A stretch of DNA of 64,000 nt from Nocardioides sp. Soil805 (GCF_001429625.1 NZ_LMSU01000001.1:997498-1061497); one strand, 5' to 3'; counted from the first letter of the stretch, positions 16,429 through 25,343 are shown. Numbers and translations are program-made. The notes: generated from the sequence alone by a model not told the origin.

Positions 16429-16991
16429 AGCCCTGCCCGGTCCAGCGCGCTCTGCAGCGACTGCTGGTAGCCGTTGCTGGTGTACGTCGCGCCGCTCACC
16501 ATGTCGATGTCGGCACTCTGGGCACTCATGGTCTCGTCGACCAGGATCGGCAGGGCATAGCCGTTGATCTGGGCGTCCGTCCCGTTGCTGGCGGGGTACT
16601 GCAGCACCGAGACGCCGGTGATCTTCGAGCCCGCGACGTTGACCGCGACCTGCACCGGGCCCCACTGGGTCTGGACGGTGTCGCCGGTGACGGTCGTGCT
16701 GGTCGAGCCACTGCTGCTCGAGCCACTGCCCGTCGAGCCGCTGCCGGTCGAACCACTGCCGGTCGAACCACTGCTGGTCGAGCCGCTGCCGGTCGAACCG
16801 GATCCCGACCCTGCGGACCCCGACGCCGGGGACGGTGACGCCCCCGAGGTGGCGGGGTCGGCCAGTGTCCCGGCGCTGTAGGCCGAGATGGTGCTGTGCG
16901 TGGCCAGCGGTCCGGCGAAGGAGGTGTGGTAGCCGGCGAGCAGCATCAGCACGACGGCCGTGCTCGCGAACCACAGGACGATCCGTCTCAT
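16425..16991 (-). CDS. Membrane-tethered FMN-binding domain protein (ApbE substrate)
   Basis: 188 aa. An N-terminal signal anchor (IVLWFASTAVVLMLLAG) is followed by a low-complexity Gly/Ser/Thr linker (residues ~55-100, repeats of SGSTG) and an FMN_bind domain (residues ~103-188). The flavinylation motif Dxx(S/T)GAT is present as DMVSGAT, residues 163-169, with Thr169 as the expected FMN attachment site. The protein should sit outside the membrane and carry electrons from the flavoreductase encoded upstream. It overlaps apbE by four bases. Confidence 0.9.
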   Translation of the reverse strand: MRRIVLWFASTAVVLMLLAGYHTSFAGPLATHSTISAYSAGTLADPATSGASPSPASGSAGSGSGSTGSGSTSSGSTGSGSTGSGSTGSGSSSSGSTSTTVTGDTVQTQWGPVQVAVNVAGSKITGVSVLQYPASNGTDAQINGYALPILVDETMSAQSADIDMVSGATYTSNGYQQSLQSALDRAGL

Positions 16992-17012
16992 CTCGTCACC
17001 ATCTCCATCTCG

Positions 17013-18368
17013 TCACCAGCCGAATGCTTCGACGTGGATGTGGGTCTCGGGGACGCCGGCCCGGCGCAGGTCGGCGACGACGAGGTCCGCCCACGGCTCG
17101 GGGCCGCAGACGTAGACGTCGCGGCGCGCGATGTCGGGGACCCAGTGCCGCAGGGCGGCCAGGTCGCTGTAGCGGCCGACGTGGGCGTCGCCCAGCCACG
17201 AGTCGGGGCCCCGGCGCCGACCGGGCAGGTGCATGACCCGCACGCCGCGGGCGGCGAGGCGACGCAGGTCGTCGGTGAACGCCCCCGGGCCGCTCGAGCG
17301 GTGCAGCACGACCACGTCGCCGGCGGGGGCCAGCTCCTCCGCCAGCGCGACGAGCGGGGCCGACCCGACGCCGGCGCCGATGAGGGCCACCTTGTCGCCG
17401 TGCCGGCTGCGGGGGCTCAGCCGGCCGTAGGGGCCCTCGACGAGCACCCGGCTGCCGCGCGTGAGGGTCGCGGTCGAGCCGCTGCCGTCGCCCACCGACT
17501 GCACGGTGATCCGCAGGCGGCGCCCGTCGGGGGCCGCGGACAGCGAGTAGGGGTTGGCGCGCGACCACCCGTCGCGACCCAGGAAGCGCCAGCTCAGCCA
17601 CTGCCCGCCCTGGACCTTCAGCCGGTCGAGGCGGCGGCCGGTCACGACGACCGAGACCACGCCGGGCTCCTCCTCGACGACCTCCTCGACCCGCAGCTGG
17701 TGCCGCAGGTTGCGTGTCACGGGCAGCGCGACGCGCCACAGGAGCACGGAGGCCGTGGCGAGGCCCCACGCGGTCCACCAGAATACGGCGCGGCCGGTCG
17801 AGGAGACCAGCTCCTGCCCGGTCCACAGCTGGTGCGGCAGGGCCAGCCCGGCGCCGAGGTAGGCGTAGAGGTGGAGCAGGTGCCACGACTCGTAGCGCAG
17901 CTTCTTCCTCGCCGCGCGGACGCTGGTGACCACCACCAGCACCAGAGCCACGAAGCCGGCGTCGGCCAGCAGCATGGCCGGGTAGGAGCGGGTGAGGTCC
18001 CACAGCTCGGCCGGCCACCGCAGCAGCGACCCCGCGGCGTACCCCCAGGTGATGAGCACGACGTGCGCCAGCATCAGGTTGAACGACGTGAACCCGACCG
18101 TGCGGTGCACGTGGGTCAGGCGGTCCTGCCCGTACGCGCGCTCCAGCACCGGCACCCGGGCCATCAGCAGCACCTGGACGAGCAGGAGCACCGAGGCGAC
18201 GAGGCCGGTCCAGCGGCCCAGGGAGGTGAGCCCGGAGGCCCAGCCGCCGAGGTCGCCGAGCCCGCCACCCTCGATCCACCAGTAGGTCACCAGGGCCAGC
18301 GAGGCGGCCAGCAGGGTGCTCGCCCCGCGGCGTACGGCCAGGTCGAGGGAGGCACGGCTCGGTGTCAT
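17013..18368 (-). CDS. Ferric-reductase-like transmembrane flavoprotein
   Basis: 451 aa. Residues 1-215 have about six hydrophobic helices with His residues positioned for haem (HVHRTVGF, LAHVV, SWHLLHLYAY, LPHQLW). Residues 225-325 form an FAD-binding ferredoxin-reductase domain with the flavin motif ANPYSLSAAPDG. The C-terminus is an NAD(P)H domain: ALIGAGVGSAPLVAL and the terminal VYVCGPEPWADLV. It would carry electrons from NAD(P)H through haem to the outside. The downstream flavoprotein and ApbE make a complete flavin-based extracytosolic electron-transfer set. The final acceptor is unknown. Confidence 0.9.
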   Translation of the reverse strand: MTPSRASLDLAVRRGASTLLAASLALVTYWWIEGGGLGDLGGWASGLTSLGRWTGLVASVLLLVQVLLMARVPVLERAYGQDRLTHVHRTVGFTSFNLMLAHVVLITWGYAAGSLLRWPAELWDLTRSYPAMLLADAGFVALVLVVVTSVRAARKKLRYESWHLLHLYAYLGAGLALPHQLWTGQELVSSTGRAVFWWTAWGLATASVLLWRVALPVTRNLRHQLRVEEVVEEEPGVVSVVVTGRRLDRLKVQGGQWLSWRFLGRDGWSRANPYSLSAAPDGRRLRITVQSVGDGSGSTATLTRGSRVLVEGPYGRLSPRSRHGDKVALIGAGVGSAPLVALAEELAPAGDVVVLHRSSGPGAFTDDLRRLAARGVRVMHLPGRRRGPDSWLGDAHVGRYSDLAALRHWVPDIARRDVYVCGPEPWADLVVADLRRAGVPETHIHVEAFGW

Positions 18369-18483
18369 GTCGCCAGACTCCGCCCGGTTGCTGGGAGCCC
18401 CGTGGGTCGGACCTGTGAGGTTGCTGTGGGTCTCGCGCGGCCCTGACGGTGCCGGGCGGCGTGGACGTCCATAGGGTGCGTCC

Positions 18484-19476
18484 ATGACGACCGCCCGCAC
18501 CGTCCCCGTCACCACCGAGATGGACGGTGACGAGCTCGACGCGATGGATGCCTGGCACCTCGCGCGCCAGCACGGGCTGAGGAAGATCGCGGTCGAGTCG
18601 TTCGTCCGCTTCCGGTACGGCGACGGGTTCACCAACTCGCGCGCGCTCGCGCTCCAGGCCTGCCTGGCCGTCGTCCCGTTCCTGCTCGCCCTGACCGGGC
18701 TCGCCGCCGACCTCGACGAGGAGCGGCCCGCCCAGGTCGTGGCCCACGTCGTCGACTCGCTCTCCCCCGGGGCGGGCGAGAGCGACGCGCTCACCACCGC
18801 GGTGGAGAAGTCCGACGAGTCGGAGGCGGCCGGCGAGGTCGCGCTGGTGTTCGGCCTCGGCTTCGCCCTGGTCTCCATGGCGACCGCGATGGCCCAGGTC
18901 GAGCGGGGCAGCAACCGCATCTACGGGATCCGGCGCGACCGCAATGCCCTGGCCAAGTACGGCCGGGCAGCGGTCCTCACGGCGGTGCTGGCCGGCCCCG
19001 TCGGCATCGGGTTCCTCATGATCGTCGGCGGCGGCGCCTTCGGCGAGGCGATGGCCGACAACTACGGGTGGTCGGAAGGGACCGTGCAGTGGTGGAACGT
19101 GCTGCGCTGGCCCGTCGGGCTCGGCCTGCTCGTGCTCACCATCGCGGTGCTCCTCGACCACGCCCCGCGGCGCCGGCAGCCGGCGCTGTCGTGGCTGGCG
19201 CTCGGCGCGGGCATCGCCGTGGTCATGAGCGCGGTGGCGACCGTCGGGCTCGCGCTCTACGTCTCGCTGAGCGGCTCGTTCGGCAGCGTCTACGGCCCGC
19301 TCGCCGGTGTCTTCGCGCTCCTGCTCTGGGCCCTGCTGTCCTCCATCGCCCTCTTCTACGGCACCGCCGTGTGCGCCCAGCTCGAGGCACTGCGCGCCGG
19401 CGAGGTCCACCCGGCCCTCGCGGACCCGGGGCGCCCGCACGCGCGGACCGTCGACGACGGACCCGGGGACGTCTGA
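18484..19476 (+). CDS. YihY/BrkB-family membrane protein
   Basis: 330 aa with about six transmembrane helices. Family signatures include the early ALALQACLAVVPFLLALTGLA, GFALVSMATAMAQVERGSNRIYGI and the C-terminal YGPLAGVFALLLWALLSSIALFYGTAVCAQLEA. The old RNase BN naming is wrong for this family; the function is unclear, possibly transport or envelope integrity. The leaderless -10 TAGGGT (18472-18477) lies 6 nt before the ATG. It ends 12 bp from the convergent rhodanese lipoprotein gene. Confidence 0.9.
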   Translation: MTTARTVPVTTEMDGDELDAMDAWHLARQHGLRKIAVESFVRFRYGDGFTNSRALALQACLAVVPFLLALTGLAADLDEERPAQVVAHVVDSLSPGAGESDALTTAVEKSDESEAAGEVALVFGLGFALVSMATAMAQVERGSNRIYGIRRDRNALAKYGRAAVLTAVLAGPVGIGFLMIVGGGAFGEAMADNYGWSEGTVQWWNVLRWPVGLGLLVLTIAVLLDHAPRRRQPALSWLALGAGIAVVMSAVATVGLALYVSLSGSFGSVYGPLAGVFALLLWALLSSIALFYGTAVCAQLEALRAGEVHPALADPGRPHARTVDDGPGDV

Positions 19477-19488
19477 GGCTCCGGTCGC

Positions 19489-19932
19489 TCAGTCGCCGGT
19501 GACGACCGGGCCGACGACGTCGGCGACGTCCTCGAAGCCGCCGGCGTTCTGGACGTCGGTGAAGCCCAGCTCGACCATCTTCTCGACCGCGATCCCGGCC
19601 CGGCGTCCCGTCTCGCAGTAGACGACGTAGACCTCGGTCGGGTCGAGGGCCGCGACTCCCGCCTCGAAGTCACCCGACTCGAGCGGGATCGACGTCGCTC
19701 CCTCGACGTGCCCGGCCGCGAACTCGTCGGGGTTGCGCACGTCGATCAGCATCGCGCCGTTCTGAACGAGGTCGGCGGCCTCCTCCGGCGCGACGACCCC
19801 GGCGTCGGCGTCCTCCGAGCGCTGGGAGGCCGACTCGGACGCACTCGCGGCCGGGGAGTCGGAGTCCGAGTCGGAGCCGCACCCCACCAGCGCGGCGAGC
19901 AGGGCCAGCACGGCCAGCAGGGAACGGGTCAT
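19489..19932 (-). CDS. Rhodanese-domain lipoprotein
   Basis: 147 aa. The signal peptide ends in the lipobox LVGC (Cys18), followed by a Ser/Asp/Glu-rich linker to about residue 45 and a rhodanese domain (LIDVRNPDEFAAGHVEGA). The active-site loop is CETGRRA with Cys106. It would work on the outer face of the membrane, handling sulfane sulfur there. It lies 4 kb from the persulfide operon but has no recognisable CstR operator. Confidence 0.9.
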   Translation of the reverse strand: MTRSLLAVLALLAALVGCGSDSDSDSPAASASESASQRSEDADAGVVAPEEAADLVQNGAMLIDVRNPDEFAAGHVEGATSIPLESGDFEAGVAALDPTEVYVVYCETGRRAGIAVEKMVELGFTDVQNAGGFEDVADVVGPVVTGD

Positions 19933-19984
19933 CGCTCCACCATGACAGACATCCGACCTCGGTCACAGGGCTAGCGTGGCCCCC

Positions 19985-20590
19985 ATGGATGCAGCCGACT
20001 GGGACGCGCGGTACGCCGACACCGAGCTGGTGTGGTCCCGGGGACCCAACGCGCTCGTCGAGGCCGAGTGCACCGACCTGTCCCCCGGTCGCGCGGTCGA
20101 TCTGGCCTGCGGCGAGGGACGCAACGCGATCTGGCTGGCCTCCCGCGGCTGGGACGTGACGGCCGTCGACTTCTCGCAGGTCGCGCTGGACAAGGGGCGG
20201 CGGCTGGCCGGTGACCTGGCGGTCGACTGGGTCTGCGCCGACGCCACGCAGTGGCGGGGAGAGGCGTTCGACCTCGCCGTCGTCGCCTACTTCCAGGTGC
20301 CGGCCGACGCCCGTCGCGCGGCGGTGCGCCACCTCGTCGAGTCGCTGCGACCCGGCGGCACCCTGCTGTGGGTCGGCCACGACAGCACCAACCTCGCCGA
20401 GGGCACCGGCGGACCGCAGGACCCGCGCGTGCTGATGACCGCGGAGGACCTGCTCGAGGACCTGGCGGGGATCCCGGTGGCGGTCGAGCGCGCCGAGCGG
20501 GTCGCCCGGGTGGTCACCACGGAGGACGGCCACGGCGCCGAGGCCCGGCGGACGGCGTGGGACTGCGTCCTGCGGCTCCGCCGCACGTAG
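19985..20590 (+). CDS. Class I SAM-dependent methyltransferase (TehB/thiol-type)
   Basis: 201 aa. The N-terminus WDARYADTELVWSRGPN is typical of the TehB/thiopurine-methyltransferase-like group. The SAM motif is AVDLACGEGRNAIWLA, followed by VTAVDFS. ATG at 19985 is preferred over the GTG at 19976 because a -10 TAGCGT (19972-19977) lies 7 nt upstream. The substrate is unknown; chemically similar enzymes methylate tellurite or small thiols. The stop codon lies inside the first unit of the 24-bp tandem repeat. Confidence 0.85.
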   Translation: MDAADWDARYADTELVWSRGPNALVEAECTDLSPGRAVDLACGEGRNAIWLASRGWDVTAVDFSQVALDKGRRLAGDLAVDWVCADATQWRGEAFDLAVVAYFQVPADARRAAVRHLVESLRPGGTLLWVGHDSTNLAEGTGGPQDPRVLMTAEDLLEDLAGIPVAVERAERVARVVTTEDGHGAEARRTAWDCVLRLRRT

Positions 20591-20671
20591 GCACCGCGGC
20601 TCCGCCGCACGTAGGCACCGCGGCTCCGCCGCACGTAGGCACCGCGGCTCCGCCGCACGTAGGCAGCACCG
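20573..20671. repeat. Four tandem copies of a 24-bp GC-rich unit
   Basis: Units 20573-20596, 20597-20620 and 20621-20644 are identical; a fourth (20645-20671) has a 3-bp insertion and a degenerate fifth follows. Each unit contains the small palindrome GCGGC-TCC-GCCGC, so the array can form repeated hairpins. It sits between convergent genes and covers the stop codon of the methyltransferase, and may act as a terminator. Confidence 0.9.
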
Positions 20672-20692
20672 CGGCTCCGTCGTGCCTGATCG

Positions 20693-21586
20693 TCAGGCCG
20701 CGACCTGGGTGACCAGCACGTCCAGCGTCCTCGCGAGGGCGGGCGAGTCGTCGTCGCGGCGGGTCACCGCCAGCAGGTCCATCCGCGCCCTTCCGACGAG
20801 CGGCCGGTACGTCGCGCCGGCGACCCCGAGCTCGGCCACCGGCTCCGGGACGATCGCCACCCCCAGCCCGGCCGCCACGAAGGTCACCAGCGTCGAGGTC
20901 TCGGCCACCTCGTGGGTGATCGTCGGCTCGAAGCCGGCGCCGCGGCACAGCCCGGCCACGGCGTCGTACATCGCGGACCGGCCGCCGCCGGAGTGCACGA
21001 CGAGGCCCTCACCCCACAGGTCGGCGACCCGCACCCGCCGGCGCTCGGCCAGCGGGTGGCCCTCCGGGAGGGCCACGACGTAGCGCTCCTGGCGCAGCAC
21101 CCGCCACGTCAGGTCGGCGTACGCCTCGGGGTCGCCGAGCGGGCGCAGCAGCGCCAGGTCCACGGTCCCCTCCCGCAGGGCGGTGACCTGGTCGGGCGAG
21201 AGCATCTCGCCACGGAACGCGAAGTCGATCCCGGGCAGCTCCTCCCGCAGCGCCCGCGCCAGCGCCGGGAGCAGCGAGTACGTCGCGGAGCCGACGCAGC
21301 CGACCACCAACCGGCCCTCCAGCCCCGCGCCGATCCGCTGTGCCTCCTCCCCCGCGGCGTCGACCGCGGCGAGGACGGCCCGCACCCGGACGAGGTAGGC
21401 CTCGCCGGCCGGGGTCAGGTCGACGCGGCGGGTCGTCCGGCGCAGCAGCCGGACGCCGAGCTCGTCCTCGAGCTGGCGGATCTGCTGGGAGAGCGGCGGC
21501 TGGGCCATGTGCAGCCGGGTGGCGGCTCGGCCGAAGTGCCGCTCCTCGGCGACGGCCCGGAAGTAGCGCAGGTGGCGAAGCTCCAT
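20693..21586 (-). CDS. LysR-family regulator of the pca genes
   Basis: 297 aa. N-terminal winged helix (LRYFRAVAEERHFGRAATRLHMAQPPLSQQIRQLEDELG) and an effector-binding domain typical of the CatR/BenM/CatM branch. It is transcribed divergently from pcaF with a 77-bp gap containing the palindrome at 21592-21608, so it probably controls the pcaFDIJ operon in response to an aromatic intermediate such as muconate or beta-ketoadipate. The effector is inferred only from context. Confidence 0.9.
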   Translation of the reverse strand: MELRHLRYFRAVAEERHFGRAATRLHMAQPPLSQQIRQLEDELGVRLLRRTTRRVDLTPAGEAYLVRVRAVLAAVDAAGEEAQRIGAGLEGRLVVGCVGSATYSLLPALARALREELPGIDFAFRGEMLSPDQVTALREGTVDLALLRPLGDPEAYADLTWRVLRQERYVVALPEGHPLAERRRVRVADLWGEGLVVHSGGGRSAMYDAVAGLCRGAGFEPTITHEVAETSTLVTFVAAGLGVAIVPEPVAELGVAGATYRPLVGRARMDLLAVTRRDDDSPALARTLDVLVTQVAA

Positions 21587-21591
21587 GGATC

Positions 21592-21608
21592 CAGACTCGC
21601 AGAGTCTG
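21592..21608. promoter_or_regulatory. Candidate LysR operator
   Basis: CAGACTC-GCA-GAGTCTG, a perfect 7-bp inverted repeat with 3-bp spacer, begins 6 bp from the LysR start codon. A pcaF -10 (TACCGT, 21652-21657) lies 6 nt before its ATG on the other side. Confidence 0.6.
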
Positions 21609-21663
21609 AGTCATCGCGAAATGGATACTTCCCGATACTGGTCACACCGCCTACCGTCGGGGC

Positions 21664-22878
21664 ATGCCCGACATCGTGATCTGCGAGCCCGTCCGCACCC
21701 CCGTGGGGCGCTTCGGAGGCGCCTTCGCCTCCCTCAGCGCCGTCGACCTGGCGTCGACCACCTTCGCCGAGCTGGTGCGTCGTACCGGCCTGCAGGAGGG
21801 CGACGTAGACGACGTGGTCCTGGGCAACTGCTACCCCAGCGGGGAGAACCCGGCCATCGGCCGGATCGCCGCCCTCGACGCCGGGCTCGGCACCGGCGTC
21901 CCGGGCCTCCAGCTCGACCGCCGCTGCGGCTCCGGCCTGCAGGCCGTCCTGTACGCCGCGGGGCAGGTCGCGACCGGTGCCGCCACGGTCGTCGTGGCCG
22001 GCGGTGTCGAGTCGATGTCCACCGTCGAGCACTACGCCCTGGGCCTGCGCACGGGCGTCCGCAGCGGCGGCGTCGAGCTGATGGACCGGCTCGTGCGTGC
22101 CCGCGAGACCGCCGGAGGCAAGGACCACCCGGTCCCTGGGGGCATGCTCGAGACGGCGGAGAACCTGCGCCGCGAGTACGGCATCACCCGCGAGGAGCAG
22201 GACGAGCTCTCCGTGCGCTCCCAGCAGCGCGCCGGGGCCGCCCACGACGCGGGCCACTTCGCCGACGAGCTGGTGCCGGTCACCGTGCCGGGTCGCCGCG
22301 GCGCCCCCGACACCGTCGTCGACCGCGACGAGCACCCGCGGCCCGACACCACGCTCGAGCAGCTCGCGGCCCTGCGGCCGGTACGGATCGCGCTCGACGC
22401 GGAGTCGACCGTGACCGCCGGCAACGCCAGCGGGCAGAACGACGGCGCCGCCATGTGCGTCGTCACCACCCGCGAGGAGGCCGAGCGCCGTGGCCTGCGC
22501 CCCCTGCTCGCACTGAGGTCGTGGGCGGTGGCCGGGGTCGGTCCCGAGGTGATGGGCATCGGCCCGGTCCCCGCGACCGCGGCCGCCCTCGACCGGGCCG
22601 GCCTCACCCTGGACGAGATCGACGTCATCGAGCTCAACGAGGCCTTCGCCGCCCAGGTGCTGGCGGTCCTGCGCGAGTGGAAGGTCGACCCGACCGACGA
22701 GCGCCTCAACCCCCTCGGATCCGGCATCTCGCTCGGTCACCCCGTCGGCGCGACCGGCGCCCGCATCCTGGCCACGATGGCCCACGAGATGCAGCGCCGC
22801 GAGTCCCGCTACGGGCTGGAGACCATGTGCATCGGCGGCGGCCAGGGCCTCGCCGCGGTCTTCGAGCGGGTCGTCTGA
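21664..22878 (+). CDS. pcaF: Beta-ketoadipyl-CoA / acetyl-CoA thiolase
   Basis: 404 aa thiolase. Acyl-accepting Cys88 is in DRRCGSGLQAV, the second signature is NEAFAAQ, the catalytic His is in GHPVGATGAR and the final Cys is in CIGGGQG. In this operon (with PcaD and a two-subunit 3-oxoacid CoA-transferase) the expected reaction is cleavage of beta-ketoadipyl-CoA to succinyl-CoA plus acetyl-CoA, the last step of catechol degradation. Sequence alone cannot exclude a general acetoacetyl-CoA thiolase. It starts the plus-strand operon with a leaderless promoter. Confidence 0.9.
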   Translation: MPDIVICEPVRTPVGRFGGAFASLSAVDLASTTFAELVRRTGLQEGDVDDVVLGNCYPSGENPAIGRIAALDAGLGTGVPGLQLDRRCGSGLQAVLYAAGQVATGAATVVVAGGVESMSTVEHYALGLRTGVRSGGVELMDRLVRARETAGGKDHPVPGGMLETAENLRREYGITREEQDELSVRSQQRAGAAHDAGHFADELVPVTVPGRRGAPDTVVDRDEHPRPDTTLEQLAALRPVRIALDAESTVTAGNASGQNDGAAMCVVTTREEAERRGLRPLLALRSWAVAGVGPEVMGIGPVPATAAALDRAGLTLDEIDVIELNEAFAAQVLAVLREWKVDPTDERLNPLGSGISLGHPVGATGARILATMAHEMQRRESRYGLETMCIGGGQGLAAVFERVV

Positions 22879-22930
22879 TGGCTCATCCCAGACCAATGCT
22901 GGCTTCGCTGCGCTTCGCCCGGGGCCTCCG

Positions 22931-23746
22931 ATGAGTGCCGTCGCCGTCCACCACGTCGTCACGGGACCCGAGGACGCCCCGGTCGTCGTGCTCTCGAACT
23001 CGCTGGGCTCCACGATGTCCATGTGGGACGCCCAGGCCGACGATCTGGCCCGCCACTTCCGCGTCGTCCGCTACGACACCCGCGGCCACGGGGACTCCCC
23101 GGTGCCCCCGGGTCCGTACGACATCGACGACCTCGCCGACGACGTCGTCGGGCTGCTCGACACCCTCGGTGTGGAGCGGGCGCACGTGGTCGGTCTCTCG
23201 CTCGGCGGGATGACCGGCATGCGCCTGGCCGCTCGCAACCCCGAGCGGGTCGACCGGCTCGTCGTGCTGTGCACCGGCGCCCACCTGACCCCGTCGAGCG
23301 GCTGGCACGACCGCGCCGCCACAGTGCGCGAACAGGGAAGCGCGTCGGTCGCCGAGGCCGTCGTGGCCCGGTGGTTCACCGCGCCGTACCTCGAGGCCCA
23401 CCCCGACGTCCGGGCCGCGAGCGAGGCCCTCGTCGCGGACACGCCCGCGGAGGGCTACGCGTCCTGCTGCGAGGTCATCGCCGCGATGGACCTGCGTGCC
23501 GACCTGGCAAAGATCACCGCCCCGACCCTGGCCATCGCTGGAGCCGACGACCCGGCCACCCCACCGCCGCACCTCGAGGCCATCGCCGAGGGCGTGCACG
23601 ACGGACGACTGCTCGTCGTACCCGACTCGGCCCACCTGGCCAACGCCGAGCAGCCGGGGACGATCACCCCCGCGATCATCGAGCACCTCGCCCCGGGGAC
23701 GGGGACGGGCACGGACACGGACACGGACAAGGAGCACGCACCATGA
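22931..23746 (+). CDS. pcaD: 3-oxoadipate enol-lactonase
   Basis: 271 aa alpha/beta hydrolase. The nucleophile Ser90 lies in GLSLGGMTG; the acid Asp is in AGADDPATPP and the catalytic His in PDSAHLANAEQP. It opens beta-ketoadipate enol-lactone, the product made after CatC, to beta-ketoadipate. It lies between pcaF and the CoA-transferase genes. The last residues form a simple GT/DT run (GTGTGTDTDTDK) from hexamer repeats at about 23694-23730. The 52-bp gap after pcaF holds a short in-frame 18-codon remnant but no known motif. Confidence 0.92.
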   Translation: MSAVAVHHVVTGPEDAPVVVLSNSLGSTMSMWDAQADDLARHFRVVRYDTRGHGDSPVPPGPYDIDDLADDVVGLLDTLGVERAHVVGLSLGGMTGMRLAARNPERVDRLVVLCTGAHLTPSSGWHDRAATVREQGSASVAEAVVARWFTAPYLEAHPDVRAASEALVADTPAEGYASCCEVIAAMDLRADLAKITAPTLAIAGADDPATPPPHLEAIAEGVHDGRLLVVPDSAHLANAEQPGTITPAIIEHLAPGTGTGTDTDTDKEHAP

Positions 23747-24519
23747 GCCTCGACAAGGTGGTCGCCAGCGCGGCCGACGCCGTCGTCGACATCCCGTCCG
23801 GTTCCAGCGTCGCAGTCGGCGGCTTCGGCCTGGCCGGCATCCCGACCTTCCTCATCGAGGCCCTCCTCGACCAGGGTGCCGACGACCTCACCGTGGTCTC
23901 CAACAACTGCGGCGTGGACGGTGCCGGCCTCGGCCTGCTGCTGGAGCAGCGACGGATCAGTCGCGTCATCGCGTCGTACGTCGGGGAGAACAAGGAATTC
24001 GGCCGCCAGTACCTTTCCGGCGAGCTGACCGTCGAGCTGACCCCGCAGGGCACGCTGGCCGAGCGGCTGCGGGCCGGGGGCTCCGGGATCGGCGCGTTCT
24101 TCACCCCGACCGGCGTCGGCACCCTCGTCGCCGAGGGTGGCCTGCCCTGGCGCTACGACACCGACGGCAAGGTCGTGCTCGAGTCGCCGCCCAAGGAGGT
24201 GCGCATCTTCCACGGCCGGGAGATGGTGCTCGAGGAGTCGATCGTCACTGACGTGGCCCTGGTGCGCGCCGCGGTCGTCGACCGCGCCGGCAACTGTGTC
24301 TTCCACGCCTCGACGCGCAACTTCAACCCCGCCGCCGCGATGTCCGGGAGGCTGACGATCGTCGAGGCCGAGCAGGTCGTCGAGATCGGCGAGATCGGGC
24401 CCGACGATGTCCATCTGCCCGGCGTCTTCGTGCAGCGGGTGGTCGCCCTGACCCCCGATCAAGCCGCGCGCAAGGACATCGAGAAGCGCACCACTCGAGA
24501 GAGGACGTCCCGGCCATGA
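23743..24519 (+). CDS. pcaI: 3-oxoadipate CoA-transferase subunit A
   Basis: 258 aa. The glycine-rich start [22 protein letters not shown] and the [15 protein letters not shown] segment are typical of alpha subunits of 3-oxoacid CoA-transferases (family I). Together with the downstream subunit it moves CoA from succinyl-CoA to beta-ketoadipate. A succinyl-CoA:acetoacetate transferase is the close alternative; the pathway context favours PcaI. It overlaps the pcaD end by four bases. Confidence 0.9.
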   Translation: MSLDKVVASAADAVVDIPSGSSVAVGGFGLAGIPTFLIEALLDQGADDLTVVSNNCGVDGAGLGLLLEQRRISRVIASYVGENKEFGRQYLSGELTVELTPQGTLAERLRAGGSGIGAFFTPTGVGTLVAEGGLPWRYDTDGKVVLESPPKEVRIFHGREMVLEESIVTDVALVRAAVVDRAGNCVFHASTRNFNPAAAMSGRLTIVEAEQVVEIGEIGPDDVHLPGVFVQRVVALTPDQAARKDIEKRTTRERTSRP

Positions 24520-25190
24520 CTGAGCAGAGCGTCGACCAGCAGGTCGGCTGGACCCGCGACCAGATGGCGGCACGGGCCGCCCTCGAGCTGCATCCGGGCG
24601 AGTACGTCAACCTCGGCATCGGGCTGCCCACGCTGGTCCCCGGCCACCTGCCCGAGGGGTCGACGGTCACCCTGCACGCCGAGAACGGCATCCTCGGTGT
24701 CGGCCCGTTCCCCTACGACGAGGACGTCGACCCCGACCTCATCAATGCGGGCAAGCAGACGGTGACGGTGCTGCCCGGGGCGTCGTACTTCGACTCCTCC
24801 CTCAGCTTCGCCATGATCCGCGGCGGCCACGTCGACACCGCCGTCCTCGGCGGCATGCAGGTCGCGGCCAACGGCGACCTCGCCAACTGGATGGTGCCCG
24901 GCGCCATGGTGAAGGGCATGGGCGGCGCGATGGACCTCGTCAGCGGCGCCCGGCGCGTGATCGTGCTGATGGAGCACACCACCCGAGCCGGTGCGTCCAA
25001 GCTGGTCGCCTCCTGCGACCTCCCGCTCACCGGGCGCGGGGTCGTGTCGAGGGTCATCACCGACCTCGGCGTCCTCGACGTCACCGGCGAGGCCTTCACA
25101 CTCGTGGAGCTCGCCCCCGGCATCACCGCCGAGCAGGTCGTCGAGCGCACTGGCGCACCGGTCCGGGTCCCGGCGTCGACGACCGGTTGA
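24516..25190 (+). CDS. pcaJ: 3-oxoadipate CoA-transferase subunit B
   Basis: 224 aa beta subunit. The catalytic glutamate is Glu56 in HAENGILG, which forms the glutamyl-CoA thioester. [11 protein letters not shown] and the [14 protein letters not shown] run are conserved family features. Its ATG overlaps the pcaI stop (ATGA), and it is followed by a strong terminator hairpin, so it closes the operon. Confidence 0.92.
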   Translation: MTEQSVDQQVGWTRDQMAARAALELHPGEYVNLGIGLPTLVPGHLPEGSTVTLHAENGILGVGPFPYDEDVDPDLINAGKQTVTVLPGASYFDSSLSFAMIRGGHVDTAVLGGMQVAANGDLANWMVPGAMVKGMGGAMDLVSGARRVIVLMEHTTRAGASKLVASCDLPLTGRGVVSRVITDLGVLDVTGEAFTLVELAPGITAEQVVERTGAPVRVPASTTG

Positions 25191-25235
25191 GGTCATCCGG
25201 CGAGGCATCCGGCCATCGCGACTGCCTCCTGGGTC

Positions 25236-25281
25236 GAGCGGGGGTGTCCCTCCGAGTGCTTGTGGAGGGACACCCCCGCTC
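25236..25281. terminator. Bidirectional terminator between pcaJ and the KdgT-like gene
   Basis: Perfect 18-bp inverted repeat (arms 25236-25253 and 25264-25281) with a 10-nt loop, lying 46 bp after the pcaJ stop and 62 bp after the stop of the convergent permease gene. Confidence 0.85.
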
Positions 25282-25343
25282 GTGCGTCTTCCGGCCGTAG
25301 CCTCGGGCCGACCGCGGTGACCCGCGGTCGACCGAGGTCCGGA

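Noticed and set aside
20287..20658. Short - strand frame with RRSRGAYV repeats
   Set aside because: The repeats are just the translated 24-bp DNA repeat; no start signal or conserved domain.
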